DNA of 64,000 nucleotides, from assembly GCA_964649085.1 (NCBI GenBank), contig CAZYPN010000005.1, positions 124,001 through 188,000 of the forward strand, given 5' to 3'. Source of the stretch: JADMJV01 sp964649085 (GTDB lineage: Bacteria; Vulcanimicrobiota; Xenobia; Xenobiales; JADMJV01). Both the position numbers and the translations under genes were made by a program. Each line of letters begins with the position of its first letter. Position 1 is the stretch's first letter. The notes under the pieces were generated by a model that saw nothing but the letters and a program-made list of their open reading frames with translations, did not search any database and was not told the origin of the DNA. Positions 50,913 to 59,749 of this stretch are shown piece after piece.

Positions 50913-51439
50913 AGAGTTTCGATAGTGAGACTCTGGTTGGTGTAGATACAGATCTCTCCGGCGATTTCCAGCGAGGCCCGCACGATTTCTTCGGCACTTC
51001 GGTCGCTGTGGCGAAGCAGTGCACGGGCAGCGGCGCTGGCGAACCCTGAGCCGCTGCCTACCGAAGCAACCGGGTCGTCGGGCTCCAAGACTTCACCCGT
51101 TCCAGAAAGGATCAGCAGTGACTCTTTGTCGGCCACGACCAGCATCGCTTCCAACCGACGCAGCGAACGCTCGGTGCGCCAATCGCGGGCCAGTTCTACC
51201 GCTGCCCTCTTGAGCTGACCGGGGAACTCTTGCAGGCGCTTCTCAAACCGGTCAAAAAGCGTAAGCCCATCGGCCGCCGAGCCAGCGAAACCCCCCAAAA
51301 CCTTGCCCTCGGCCATGCGCCGCACCTTCTTGGCCTGGGACTTCACGACGGTCTGTCCGAGCGTCACCTGACCGTCTCCGCCCATGCACACCTGGTTGCC
51401 CCGGCGAACGCACAAAATTGTGGTCGATCGCATTCTCAT
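50909..51439 (-). CDS. hslV: HslV-type ATP-dependent protease subunit
   Basis: Start set at ATG 51439 (or 51433 in the same frame), giving 176 residues. The mature enzyme would begin at the catalytic Thr of TTILCVRR, followed by MGGDGQVTLGQTVVK, EGKVLGGFAGSAADGLTLFDRFE, VELARDWRTERSLRRLEAML, and the C-terminal block IAGEICIYTNQ, all hallmarks of HslV (ClpQ). HslV forms a double hexamer that needs the HslU (ClpY) ATPase; no hslU is in the window, so it may be elsewhere or another ATPase may pair with it. Here it is coupled to a histidine kinase instead of hslU. Confidence 0.97.
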   Translation of the reverse strand: MRMRSTTILCVRRGNQVCMGGDGQVTLGQTVVKSQAKKVRRMAEGKVLGGFAGSAADGLTLFDRFEKRLQEFPGQLKRAAVELARDWRTERSLRRLEAMLVVADKESLLILSGTGEVLEPDDPVASVGSGSGFASAAARALLRHSDRSAEEIVRASLEIAGEICIYTNQSLTIETL

Positions 51440-51574
51440 GCGGCTCGCGTTCGACGCCTGGCAAGGGCGAACCCTCTGCGACTTAATTAGGACATATTCT
51501 CGACATGTGCAGTTCAACTCGTGGCCCACCTCGGCCCCTAAGATGGGCTCTATCAAAGAAGGGAGTTGGCGACA

Positions 51575-51817
51575 ATGAGTGTGGAATTGGTCAAGTTGGA
51601 GAAAGTGCCCGACCATCCCTGGATTCGGGCAGTGGCTGAGTTTCGCGTCCATGGACTGAGGCTGAGGGGCCTCAAGCTGGAGCAGCACCGGGAAGGCTGG
51701 CGCCTGACTCCACCGGGTCGGCGCCTGCGGGGGGGCTGGCAAACGGTGTTCAGCATCGACGATCGACGTTTGCAACAAGCGATGATGGAGGCGGTGCTTC
51801 ACCATGGAGGAATGTGA
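51575..51817 (+). CDS. SpoVG-like small protein
   Basis: ATG 51575 (GGGAG about nine bases upstream) gives 80 residues, starting MSVELVKLEKVPDHPWIRAV. The layout IRAVAEFRVHGLRLRGLKLE, then GWRLTPPGRR and a C-terminal helix (DRRLQQAMMEAVLHH), resembles SpoVG, a small site-specific DNA/RNA-binding protein involved in division and regulation in firmicutes and others. Key identity is low, so this is a tentative match. It ends 14 bases into dprA (overlap), suggesting co-expression with the natural transformation gene. Confidence 0.6.
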   Translation: MSVELVKLEKVPDHPWIRAVAEFRVHGLRLRGLKLEQHREGWRLTPPGRRLRGGWQTVFSIDDRRLQQAMMEAVLHHGGM

Positions 51818-52805
51818 AGCCCTTTTGTGGATCTCGCTGTGTTCGGCGCTGACCTCCGCCCAGCGGCGTGGTTGGATCGACCGTGAGGGCAGTGCCGGGG
51901 AGGCCCAGCGCGCTTTGGCGCGGCGCGGATTTCGCCCCGATGAGAGCGTTTGGCAGCAAGCCCGCAGAAGTCAGTATGTCTTTCGCGGGGGGCCGGACTA
52001 TCCGGAGGACCTGAACCGTCTGCACGACCCCCCGGATATCGTCTACTACCAGGGACGATTTCCTCACCCGGAACGGCCCCGAATTGGGGTGGTGGGAACT
52101 CGGCGCGCTACCCCTCAAGGAATGTTTCAAACGGCGCGTTTCTCAAGGGCCTTTAGCGAGCGGGGCCTGGTGGTGGTCAGCGGCCTGGCACGTGGCATCG
52201 ACACGGCTGCCCTGAAGGCCAGCCTGGAGGTCGCGGGCGGATTTCCTCTGGCGGTTGTGGCCTGTGGCCTGGACCTTCAGTATCCTCTGGAGAACCGCCA
52301 TTTACAGAGGTGGATCGAGGCCGAGGGTCTGGTTCTGAGCGAATACCCACCAGGCTGCCAACCGCAGCGCTGGCACTTTCCTGCCCGAAATCGTCTGATT
52401 GCTGCTCTTTCGCGCCTGATACTGGTCGTCGAAGCCCCGGCACGCAGCGGTGCTCTGATAACCGCTCAGCACGCCAAATCCATCGGGCGCGACGTGCTGA
52501 CCTTGCCGGGGCCTCTGGACCACCGCAACTATCAGGGTAATCTCAGCCTTTTGCAGGACGGCGCCGGACTGGCTCGTCAACCTCGGGACGTCTTCGACGC
52601 TCTCAAGCTTTCAGCGCTTTACCTGGACGAGTATAAGGCCTTCTTCGGCACTCCCCAGGCGTGGTCGGAAAGATTGGGATTGGGATTTGAGGAAACCCTG
52701 GCCTATCTGGCCCTCCGCGAGCTGGATGGCAGCGTTCAGCGCCTCGACTGCGGCGGCGTCCATTGGAAGGGCAGTGTATTGAGGGGCAGTCCCTCCACCA
52801 TGTAA
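51804..52805 (+). CDS. dprA: DNA-processing protein DprA
   Basis: The 333-residue protein has the DprA Rossmann-fold core (GVVGTRRATPQG, VVSGLARGIDTAALKASL, VVACGLDLQYPLENRHLQ, then FPARNRLIAALSRLILVVEA and SGALITAQHA), preceded by a short helical N-terminus (SAM-like region truncated) and a C-terminal winged-helix tail. DprA loads RecA onto incoming single-stranded DNA during natural transformation. The start (ATG 51804) overlaps the SpoVG-like gene by 14 bp. The 3' end overlaps the convergent ligase gene by 70 bp, which is unusual. Confidence 0.95.
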   Translation: MEECEALLWISLCSALTSAQRRGWIDREGSAGEAQRALARRGFRPDESVWQQARRSQYVFRGGPDYPEDLNRLHDPPDIVYYQGRFPHPERPRIGVVGTRRATPQGMFQTARFSRAFSERGLVVVSGLARGIDTAALKASLEVAGGFPLAVVACGLDLQYPLENRHLQRWIEAEGLVLSEYPPGCQPQRWHFPARNRLIAALSRLILVVEAPARSGALITAQHAKSIGRDVLTLPGPLDHRNYQGNLSLLQDGAGLARQPRDVFDALKLSALYLDEYKAFFGTPQAWSERLGLGFEETLAYLALRELDGSVQRLDCGGVHWKGSVLRGSPSTM

Positions 52806-55102
52806 ACCTGACCCAACAGATCGCGTACGGCCTCTCCCTGGTCGAGCTTGTAGATGGCCTGGGCCTCTTGAAAGGCTTCCTTGCCGCGGTTCAAATTCAG
52901 CAAACATACGGTTCGGCCGAAGCGAGCGTTGATGTCCTGCGGGTGCATCTTCAGCCACTTTTCATAATAGGGCATCGCTCGCTCGGGGTGATGTACCGGG
53001 TCGTGACTCTCTGCCAGGGAAAGATAGACGGAACTCATCTGGCGATCGATATCGGAGCTGCGAAACCCGAACATCGCGTTCTGGCTTTCGGGCGGAAAGC
53101 GACGGACACAGTGTTCCAGAATATCGCGGGGGCGCTGGGGCTCCTTGTCCCAATCCAGCGCATCGGCCAGTGAACTGTAGAAGCTCGGGTAGTTCATGGA
53201 GTCGCATTCCAACGCCTTCTGATAGGCCTGATAGGCACCGGGGCGGTCGTTATTGGCCAGTCGAGCTTTTCCCAGCAGGTCGTAGTGGACCGCGCGGTGG
53301 CTGTCCAGGGCTACGGCTCGGTCGGCCACCCGCAGCAGTTCGGCGGGTTTGGCGGGTTGGTCGTCGAGCTGGCTCCGGGCCGCCAGCAGACTGAGCCCCA
53401 GGTGGTGAAAGTAGCTGGCCTGAAATGGGTTGAGGCTGACCGCGATGCGGTCGAGTTCGACCGCGTCTTTGTAGCGACGGTGCTGCAGGGCCAGTTCCGA
53501 GACTTCGAAGTTGTAATGGGCGCAAGCCCATAGCAAGTTGGCCAGGGTCAGCAAGCCAAAGAGCCCAAAGCGACAGTAGCCCAGAACGACGTAGGGGCGT
53601 AGTGTCCAGGCTCCGATCTGTTCTTCGGGTTCGTCTTGCTTGAGGGATTCGTCCCGCGGCCACCCTTCGCACAGAGAATAGCCGAGCCAGGCTGCCCAGG
53701 AGACGGGCAACAGTGGAAACTGCCACTGCACGTCAAACAGGGAACAAAGCCCCAGTGCGCCGGCACAGCAAAAGGCGTCTCGAATGCGCCCGGCCACTTC
53801 GTCGGACTGCGATCGATAGGCTGTCCAGGCCTGCCAACTGCTCAGGCCCAGGATGGCGAGCAGCAGGCCGATTCCAGGGATACCCAGTTCGGCCAGCACG
53901 GTGAATGGGGAGGAGTGGGCAAATTTGGAAAACCAGCGCTGGTCGTGCTGATAGGCCGGGTAATAGCGATGGAACCCTCGGGGGCCCACGCCCAGCAGCG
54001 GATGGTCGCGCGCCATGAGCAGGCAGCCCCGCCAGAACTCCAATCGAGCCATGGTGCTGAAATCGGTGCCTTCGACGATGTCGGCTGTGCGTGCTACGGG
54101 AGTGGCGCCGCTTGAGGTGGGTAGGAATTGGCGAAGTCCGGCCGTAAGTGCCAGCACCAGAGCCACCAGTACCAGAGACTGCAGCGCTGGTCTCTGGCGA
54201 GCCAGGCCGGCGCCCAGCAGGCAGATCGTCGGCACGGCAAAGAACGGATGTTTTGACATCAGGATGTAGCACAGGGACACCAGTGCCGCCAGAACGAGGG
54301 CCCGAGGCAGCGCCCACCAACGATGGGCTTCGCTGGTTTTGGGAAACCACCACTGAAATCCCAGAACCAGAATCGTTACGCCCCAGGCCGCCCGCGTTGA
54401 GGTCAGCAGCAAGGTGAGCAGGCACAGGCTGCTGGCCAGGCACCACAGCCCGCGATAGGGGCCTGCTCCGGGTTTCAGCACCCCCTGCTGCAGCATCCAG
54501 GGAAGGCAGCAGGCCATATAGGTGGCGGTCATATTGCACTGATGAAAGGTTCCATTGAGCCGAAAGCCTGGCTCTGCACTGGGGAAAGAGATGAAATCTA
54601 GCAGCGAGAGCAGAGCCACCAGTGTGGATGAGGTACAGAGGATGCGGGGCACCCAGGCTCGGTCTTGGGCTGGAGCCTGGTAGACCACCACCACGATGGA
54701 AAGCAGCAGATAGCTATCCAGGGTGGTCAGCAGTGCCTCGAAGGGGTGAGAGCACAGCAGTGACGAGGCCAATGACAGGCCCAGGAAGGCCAGAACCAGG
54801 CCGTGAAGCCAGCGAGCCGATTGGGGTAGCGACCAGTCGACAGCGATTCGCATCAACAACAGCAGCAACAGGATCGCTCGGATAAGAAATGGACCCAATC
54901 CAAGTTGAAAGCCCGAGTCCAGGCGGGACAGGATCAATCCGAGCATTCCATTGGCCCCAAGGGGCTGTGCCTGGGCCTTGCTCCAGAAGACGAGTATTCC
55001 GGCCAGGCCCGGTGACAGCAGCAGCAACAGGAGTAAGGCGCTGATCAGCCTGGGGAGGATGACCTCGGCGAGCAGGTTGAGGATTCGATTAACGGTTTCC
55101 AA
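52736..55102 (-). CDS. O-antigen-ligase-like (Wzy_C) membrane protein with TPR tail
   Basis: Start taken as TTG 55102, 7 bp after the stop of the upstream gene; the longer frame runs into that gene. The 788-residue product has about 10-12 membrane helices (Leu/Ala/Trp-rich), with the Wzy_C/WaaL-type central block MARDHPLLGVGPRGFHRYYP followed by a large outside loop, FSKFAHSSPFTVLAELGIPGI, a conserved feature of polymer ligases. The C-terminal 250 residues are soluble TPR repeats (LELQHRRYKDAVELDRIA-type helices, ALECDSMNYPSFYSSLADAL). It may polymerise or ligate surface glycans. It is the last gene of the long minus-strand run. Confidence 0.88.
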   Translation of the reverse strand: METVNRILNLLAEVILPRLISALLLLLLLSPGLAGILVFWSKAQAQPLGANGMLGLILSRLDSGFQLGLGPFLIRAILLLLLLMRIAVDWSLPQSARWLHGLVLAFLGLSLASSLLCSHPFEALLTTLDSYLLLSIVVVVYQAPAQDRAWVPRILCTSSTLVALLSLLDFISFPSAEPGFRLNGTFHQCNMTATYMACCLPWMLQQGVLKPGAGPYRGLWCLASSLCLLTLLLTSTRAAWGVTILVLGFQWWFPKTSEAHRWWALPRALVLAALVSLCYILMSKHPFFAVPTICLLGAGLARQRPALQSLVLVALVLALTAGLRQFLPTSSGATPVARTADIVEGTDFSTMARLEFWRGCLLMARDHPLLGVGPRGFHRYYPAYQHDQRWFSKFAHSSPFTVLAELGIPGIGLLLAILGLSSWQAWTAYRSQSDEVAGRIRDAFCCAGALGLCSLFDVQWQFPLLPVSWAAWLGYSLCEGWPRDESLKQDEPEEQIGAWTLRPYVVLGYCRFGLFGLLTLANLLWACAHYNFEVSELALQHRRYKDAVELDRIAVSLNPFQASYFHHLGLSLLAARSQLDDQPAKPAELLRVADRAVALDSHRAVHYDLLGKARLANNDRPGAYQAYQKALECDSMNYPSFYSSLADALDWDKEPQRPRDILEHCVRRFPPESQNAMFGFRSSDIDRQMSSVYLSLAESHDPVHHPERAMPYYEKWLKMHPQDINARFGRTVCLLNLNRGKEAFQEAQAIYKLDQGEAVRDLLGQVYMVEGLPLNTLPFQWTPPQSRR

Positions 55103-55109
55103 AGGGAAG

Positions 55110-56936
55110 CTACCGCAAAGATTCCAGCACCTGCTCGAAATTGGGACGGACGCGATCCATCGTGAAGCGAAGCGCGCCGAAGTTGGCTCCGCTCTGACCA
55201 ATTGCGATGACGAAGTGGAAGGCGTCGACGGATTGAATGACGACAATGCCGCCCGCGCATTCCAAGACCCAATACTGGGGCGTGTCGGAGAAGGCTTCCA
55301 AGAATCCGGTGGCCTCGACCATGAACTCGGAAAGGCGCTGGGGGGTTACCGAATCTTTAATCACCTCGGTGATCACGTAGCCGTCGCGATTGATCAGAAC
55401 GACCGAGGAAACGCTGCGCGTCTTGGACAGGGTTTGCACGAGCCCTTCCAACGACGAGAGCATGCCCTGGTACATCGATGGGTAGTCGAGGCGCTGGCTG
55501 CTGTCTTTGACCGGCGCCTCCTCAACCACGGTAACCTCGGGTTCCGGCAGTGACTGCTCGGGGGGCGTCGGAGCCGACTCATCCACCATAGGGAGCGCGT
55601 TCTGCGGGGCCACATCCAGGTTTTCTGTCGAGCCCGACTCCTCGGACTCCCGGTAGGGGGGGTCTTCCCACAGCCCACTTGAGGTCGCAGGTTCAGGCTC
55701 TATCCGGTCCAGTAGCGGCGGTTCGGGTTCGGGGAAATCGGGCTCGGGCAGGCCAGGCTCGGGCAGATCGGGCTCCGGTAGTTCGCCCACCAATGTCGGA
55801 GTCAGGTCGAGGGTGTACTCATCACGAACGTTTTCAAAATTTCTGGTGACAACCTCGGGACCCAGATTCGGTCGGGGCAGGTCATCCCATAGAGCAGGCT
55901 CAGGAGGTAGGCTAGGGGCCTGAACCGAGATCACTTCCGAGTCGACAGCCGGAGACTCAAGGTCTTCAACTGGCGAATCGATCATCAGAGTAGGAGCCAT
56001 TTCCTCTTCCGGACTGTGAACTGTGGTATCGGCCGCATCGGCCGAAGCTTCCACTTGGGGAAGTTCTTCGTGGTTCGCAATATCAGCCTCGTGTGTGATG
56101 GCTAAAGGCCCTTCCTCGTGGGCGCCCAGGCTCAACAGCTCTTCGTCTCCCGTCTCGCCGTGGTGTTCGGGGACGGACAGGAGGTCGGCTTCCAGCGGTT
56201 CGGCAGCTATTGGCAGGGTTGATAGTTGCTCTGCCGCTTCCTGGGCCAACTGAGCTGCCAACTCTTCCTGCTTGCGTTCGATCTCGCGCTGCAGTTGCAG
56301 GGCTTCGAGTTCGGCCTGTCGCTCGCGTTCAAGCTGACGGTTACGCTCCTGCTCGAGAAGATATTGGCGCCGCGATTCCTCCAGGTGGGAGAGCTGAGTG
56401 AGCACCTGCTCACAGTAGGAGAGCCTTTTGCGGGTTTCTCCAATGTAGTAGCCGTAGGTCGGGTCGCCGGCGTTCGCCTCGTGAATCGAGGTCAGTTCTT
56501 GCCCCTCTCGCAAGACCAGCGAGCGGGCTATGTTCAGGCGAACACGGGCCAGTGCCAGTTCATCTTCGCCGCAACCCTCGTCGAGCAGCTCGCTGATTTC
56601 GGCGGGCAGTTCGATTTTGTCCCGGAGTTCCTGGGCGAAAACGTGGGCCTCGGGGTAGCACGGCTCGGTCGCGAAAAGTTCTAGAATTTCATTGAGCGCT
56701 TCCTGGTACAGCCCGTGATGGCGGTACATCTGGGCCATGCTGAGACGGGCTTCAGCCACCGATTCGTCCCGCAAAACCTTCTGATAAGCCTCAAGCGCCT
56801 CCAGGCGGAGCCCCCGTCGAAAAGCCGTCTCTGCCAGGGCCAGCAGGGCAATGGGATGATCCGGGGACTTCTCGCAAATTTGGCGCAACTTCTCGAGTTT
56901 CAGTTCGAGGGTGGTTTTCTGTTCGACAGTGGGCAC
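55110..56936 (-). CDS. TPR / coiled-coil / roadblock-LC7 protein
   Basis: The 608-residue protein begins with TPR repeats (about 10-120), followed by a Glu/Gln/Arg coiled coil (about 170-250), an acidic Pro-rich linker with PEPxLPEP-type repeats (about 300-465), and a C-terminal roadblock/LC7 domain (about 485-605; YQGMLSSLEGLVQTLSKTRS, SVVLINRDGYVITEVI, VLECAGGIVVIQSVD). Roadblock domains dimerise and regulate small GTPases such as MglA. The linker might carry interaction sites. It follows the receiver protein by 23 bp in the same operon and precedes the O-antigen-ligase-like gene. Confidence 0.9.
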   Translation of the reverse strand: MPTVEQKTTLELKLEKLRQICEKSPDHPIALLALAETAFRRGLRLEALEAYQKVLRDESVAEARLSMAQMYRHHGLYQEALNEILELFATEPCYPEAHVFAQELRDKIELPAEISELLDEGCGEDELALARVRLNIARSLVLREGQELTSIHEANAGDPTYGYYIGETRKRLSYCEQVLTQLSHLEESRRQYLLEQERNRQLERERQAELEALQLQREIERKQEELAAQLAQEAAEQLSTLPIAAEPLEADLLSVPEHHGETGDEELLSLGAHEEGPLAITHEADIANHEELPQVEASADAADTTVHSPEEEMAPTLMIDSPVEDLESPAVDSEVISVQAPSLPPEPALWDDLPRPNLGPEVVTRNFENVRDEYTLDLTPTLVGELPEPDLPEPGLPEPDFPEPEPPLLDRIEPEPATSSGLWEDPPYRESEESGSTENLDVAPQNALPMVDESAPTPPEQSLPEPEVTVVEEAPVKDSSQRLDYPSMYQGMLSSLEGLVQTLSKTRSVSSVVLINRDGYVITEVIKDSVTPQRLSEFMVEATGFLEAFSDTPQYWVLECAGGIVVIQSVDAFHFVIAIGQSGANFGALRFTMDRVRPNFEQVLESLR

Positions 56937-56959
56937 TCGGACTTACCTCCTCAACACCG

Positions 56960-57355
56960 TCAGGCCACCGAACTCGAGGCGGAGCCCTGTCGCTGCAAGC
57001 ATTCTTGGACAATTGCCAGCAACCCTATCGGACTGAAGGGCTTGGACACCTGAGCGTCGGCCTCGGAGCTTTGAACGCCTTCCAGGTCGTCTTCGCTCAG
57101 AGGATGAGTCATCAGCACCACAATGGAATCCTGCGTGCTGGGCTCGCGCTTGAGCATTGAGCACAGCTGAAGAGCATCGGCGTCGGGCAGGGAAAGGTCG
57201 AGCAAGATCAGCGATGGAGGAGCGTCCCGGGCAACTTGAAGGGCCTGTTCAGAGTCGTGCACGGACATCAGTTCGAAGCCGAAATCCTCGAGAATCACGC
57301 GGATCACTTCACAGGTGGTCGCGTCGTCATCGATGACGAGAATTCTTTTGTTCAT
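56960..57355 (-). CDS. Stand-alone response-regulator receiver protein
   Basis: A 131-residue CheY-like receiver: acidic VIDDDATTC near the N-terminus, phosphorylatable Asp in ILLDLSLPDADAL, Thr in LMTHPLSEDD and Lys in SKPFSP. No output domain. The start overlaps the stop of the roadblock protein (ATGA at 57352-57355), so the receiver and a roadblock protein are translated together. It may be phosphorylated by a distant kinase to switch the neighbouring roadblock/TPR proteins; that is inference. Confidence 0.94.
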   Translation of the reverse strand: MNKRILVIDDDATTCEVIRVILEDFGFELMSVHDSEQALQVARDAPPSLILLDLSLPDADALQLCSMLKREPSTQDSIVVLMTHPLSEDDLEGVQSSEADAQVSKPFSPIGLLAIVQECLQRQGSASSSVA

Positions 57356-57708
57356 GCGAGCAGGGCCTCCACGGCCGACTTGGACTTGCGAATTTCGAGG
57401 CGCAACCTTCCAAGATTTGCGTTACCGGCTGCGACAACCACCAGAACGCACTGGTTGGCGAGCTGTTCTGCCGTGATCTGGCAGTCGCCAAATTCGATGT
57501 ATTGCTGGCTGAGGGGGCTTTTTCCCAGTTCGTCGACCAGTTGAGCCCCCAGTTGAACCGCTCGAAGCACCAGCATGGCGATGGCCGGGGCATCGGTTTC
57601 TTCGTTGAAGTGCTCCTCGATGAGCAGCCCCTGATCATCGAGAATGAGGGCTCCTCGGACGAGGTCGACCTTACAAAAATTCTCCAGCACTCGCTTGAGG
57701 TCGGTCAC
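57352..57708 (-). CDS. Roadblock/LC7-domain protein
   Basis: The 118-residue protein is a single roadblock/LC7 domain (LKRVLENFCKVDLVRGALIL, then DDQGLLIEEHF and VLVVVAAGNANLGRLRLEI), as in MglB, which regulates the MglA polarity GTPase. No MglA-like GTPase is in the window. It starts at GTG 57708, three bases after the upstream gene and coupled to the receiver gene by a 4-bp overlap. Confidence 0.88.
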   Translation of the reverse strand: MTDLKRVLENFCKVDLVRGALILDDQGLLIEEHFNEETDAPAIAMLVLRAVQLGAQLVDELGKSPLSQQYIEFGDCQITAEQLANQCVLVVVAAGNANLGRLRLEIRKSKSAVEALLA

Positions 57709-57711
57709 GGC

Positions 57712-58632
57712 TTACTCTCCACGGGGATAGACCGTAACTTCCTGGCCGTCCTGAAGGCCGAGTTCGGTTGCCATTTTTTGAGGGATTTCGAGCAATAGAT
57801 TTTTCTTGGACGCGCCCTGAGCCTTGAAGGTGCCCAGAGAACGCCCCTCGGCATCCTCGATGGCAATGGGAAAGATGTTCTTGCCGTTGTAACCCCAGCC
57901 CCGAGCCCACTCGAGGTCGAGCTTGAGGGTGTCCTTGCTGGCGAACATCCCACCCACCGGCTTGACTGTCAGTTGCAGCATTTTCTCCAGGTCTTCGTTG
58001 ATCTGTCGACTGCGAGCTTCCAGTTCTGGAGCCTTTTCGGCGAAAACGTGAACGGTTGCTCCCTGGGAATGGACATAGCCAAACAGGTTTGTGATGACCT
58101 CTTTGCCGCACAGCACTTCACCGTATTGAGAGATGAACTGATCGTGGACGGGCTCGCCTCGGTCGAGCACCACCACTGCGCGGCCCTCCGGAAGATCGAA
58201 TTGGAGAAAGCCGGATTGCGAATCGTGCTCAAGGTTGTCGAGGACCTTCTTTAGCTCCTTTTTGCGAACCTGATAGTCGCGGTAGAGGGGTTTGAAGGCA
58301 AACGAGTGTCCCAAGATATTCGCAAGGCGACTGGAGAGAATGAAGGAGCTGGCGGCAACCCTGGAGCCCGAGCCAGCCATGTTGATGAGCCGGTCCGGTT
58401 TGTTGACCTTGACATCGACCTTGGGTCCCGTGACTTCAAAGGCACGCACCTGATCGCCGTTGGACACGAAGACATAGGCCTGTTTTCCCGGCGCCAGTTC
58501 AAACTTAACATAGCCCGAAAAGCCGTCGGCGCACAGGTTGTCGACCATCGTTCGCAGGTCCGACCCGGTCAAAAGCACGCCTTCTGGCATGAGCGGGTTG
58601 CCCTTGGGGAGATTAATGTCCGGTTCCTCCAA
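57712..58632 (-). CDS. Hypothetical protein of the roadblock operon
   Basis: The 306-residue soluble protein may have two or three domains. The N-terminal part (SGYVKFELAPGKQAYVFVSN, with VRAFEVTGPKVDVKVNK) resembles the small beta-rich DUF4388/PATAN type of receiver-associated domains, but only loosely. The C-terminal part (IFPIAIEDAEGRSLGTFKAQ, then LLLEIPQKMATELGLQDGQE) looks like a small beta-barrel. The start is uncertain: TTG 58632 is used, and ATG 58590 (MPEGVLL) is possible. It sits 3 bp upstream of the roadblock gene. Confidence 0.7.
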   Translation of the reverse strand: MEEPDINLPKGNPLMPEGVLLTGSDLRTMVDNLCADGFSGYVKFELAPGKQAYVFVSNGDQVRAFEVTGPKVDVKVNKPDRLINMAGSGSRVAASSFILSSRLANILGHSFAFKPLYRDYQVRKKELKKVLDNLEHDSQSGFLQFDLPEGRAVVVLDRGEPVHDQFISQYGEVLCGKEVITNLFGYVHSQGATVHVFAEKAPELEARSRQINEDLEKMLQLTVKPVGGMFASKDTLKLDLEWARGWGYNGKNIFPIAIEDAEGRSLGTFKAQGASKKNLLLEIPQKMATELGLQDGQEVTVYPRGE

Positions 58633-58670
58633 TAAGTCGAGTTGGGGTCGTCAGCTTCTAGTTCGGCCTG

Positions 58671-59612
58671 TCAGGGCGACTGAAACGGGTTGGAAGACGA
58701 CCCTCCCTTGTTCAAATCCAGAGAAATCGTGCGGCTGGTTTTCTTGACGAAATCCGGCACGGCACTATCCCCTGCCTCCCCAGAAGAGCCTCCTGCTTCT
58801 GGATTGGGCCCAGGAACCCCTGGTTTGGCTGCAAAGGGGCTGGCGCTTTCGGCCGATTTTCCGAAAGGACTGGCACCCTCGCCCGAAGGACCTCCAGCCG
58901 TCTTTCGGAGCAAGGCTTCCCAGGCGTCACCGCCAGCCTTTGGGGGCTCGTTTGAGGCGGGCGAGGGCGTGGTGCCGCTCTTGAACGGATTGGGTCCTTC
59001 GCCCTCGTTCGAGCGAACACGCTGAAGCAGGTCAGCCCAACCTCCGGAGGTGTTACCTACCGATTCGGTAACGGGCGGAGCCGAAGGTGCACCAAAGGCG
59101 ATGGGCGTTGGGGGCCGAGGCGGCGGCTTGACGATTTCTGTGTCGGCCAGCCGCGAACTGAAGGTGTCGCCCGAATCCGGGGGCGGCGGGGGCGGCGGAG
59201 GACTGGGAATCTTGTTGGCCATCGGGGGCACGGGCATCCGAGCCGTAGGCGGAGGAGGCAGTGGAGCAGCGGGGGGGGGCGGCGGTCCCGGGGCCGGAGG
59301 TGGTGGAGCGGCAGCCGCGGACGGAGCCGAAGCCTGTTCTTCTTCGAGCAGGGTCGAGGCGTCGTTACTCAATTTCGCCTGGCGCTGGGCAGCCGCAGCC
59401 GCCAGTCGGTCGATTTCAAGGTCCAGGCTACGCCCCTTGGATTCCTTATACTCTAAGGCTCCTAGAACGACCACCGCCAGGGTAAGCACAGCGAAGCTGG
59501 CACCCAGCAGTCCCTGGTTCTGAACCAGTACGGGTGGAGGAGCAGCCCAGGCAGGACAGCTCAGCACCCAGCCTGCGGTTACACCGGCAACAAGGGAACG
59601 CCCCAATGACAC
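58671..59612 (-). CDS. Proline-rich membrane-anchored protein with repeated W-LL motifs
   Basis: Start chosen at GTG 59612 because AAAGGAGG (about 59624-59631) precedes it; GTG 59624 in frame is within that ribosome site. The N-terminus is a signal-like segment (SLVAGVTAGWVLSCPAWA), then a membrane helix (GASFAVLTLAVVVLGALEY). After a short coiled coil the protein is a long Pro/Ala/Gly-rich low-complexity region. Two related motifs stand out near the C-terminus: GGWADLLQRVRSNEGEGPNPF and GDAWEALLRKTAGGPSGEG, both W-x-x-LL-R followed by a GEGxxPF/SPF phrase, plus NPF at the very end. They could be docking motifs for the TPR or roadblock proteins (inference). Confidence 0.75.
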   Translation of the reverse strand: MSLGRSLVAGVTAGWVLSCPAWAAPPPVLVQNQGLLGASFAVLTLAVVVLGALEYKESKGRSLDLEIDRLAAAAAQRQAKLSNDASTLLEEEQASAPSAAAAPPPPAPGPPPPPAAPLPPPPTARMPVPPMANKIPSPPPPPPPPDSGDTFSSRLADTEIVKPPPRPPTPIAFGAPSAPPVTESVGNTSGGWADLLQRVRSNEGEGPNPFKSGTTPSPASNEPPKAGGDAWEALLRKTAGGPSGEGASPFGKSAESASPFAAKPGVPGPNPEAGGSSGEAGDSAVPDFVKKTSRTISLDLNKGGSSSNPFQSP

Positions 59613-59656
59613 GCCTACCAGCACCTCCTTTGATAGATACCACTTCGCTAGATCTG

Positions 59657-59677
59657 GAGAACAGACCTACTGTTCTC
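59657..59677. repeat. Hairpin in the gap before the proline-rich gene
   Basis: GAGAACAG / CTGTTCTC with an ACCTA loop, perfect 8-bp stem. A second shorter pair (GACAGT / ACTGTC, 59722-59740) lies between it and the giant TPR gene stop. On the minus strand it falls between the TPR gene and the proline-rich gene with no T tract, so it may be a processing or attenuation element rather than a terminator. Confidence 0.4.
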
Positions 59678-59749
59678 GGCCCATGCTTATTCAAAGCGAC
59701 CCTCGGATTCCTTCCCATCTGGACAGTGGAATTAACTGTCTGGGTGGAT

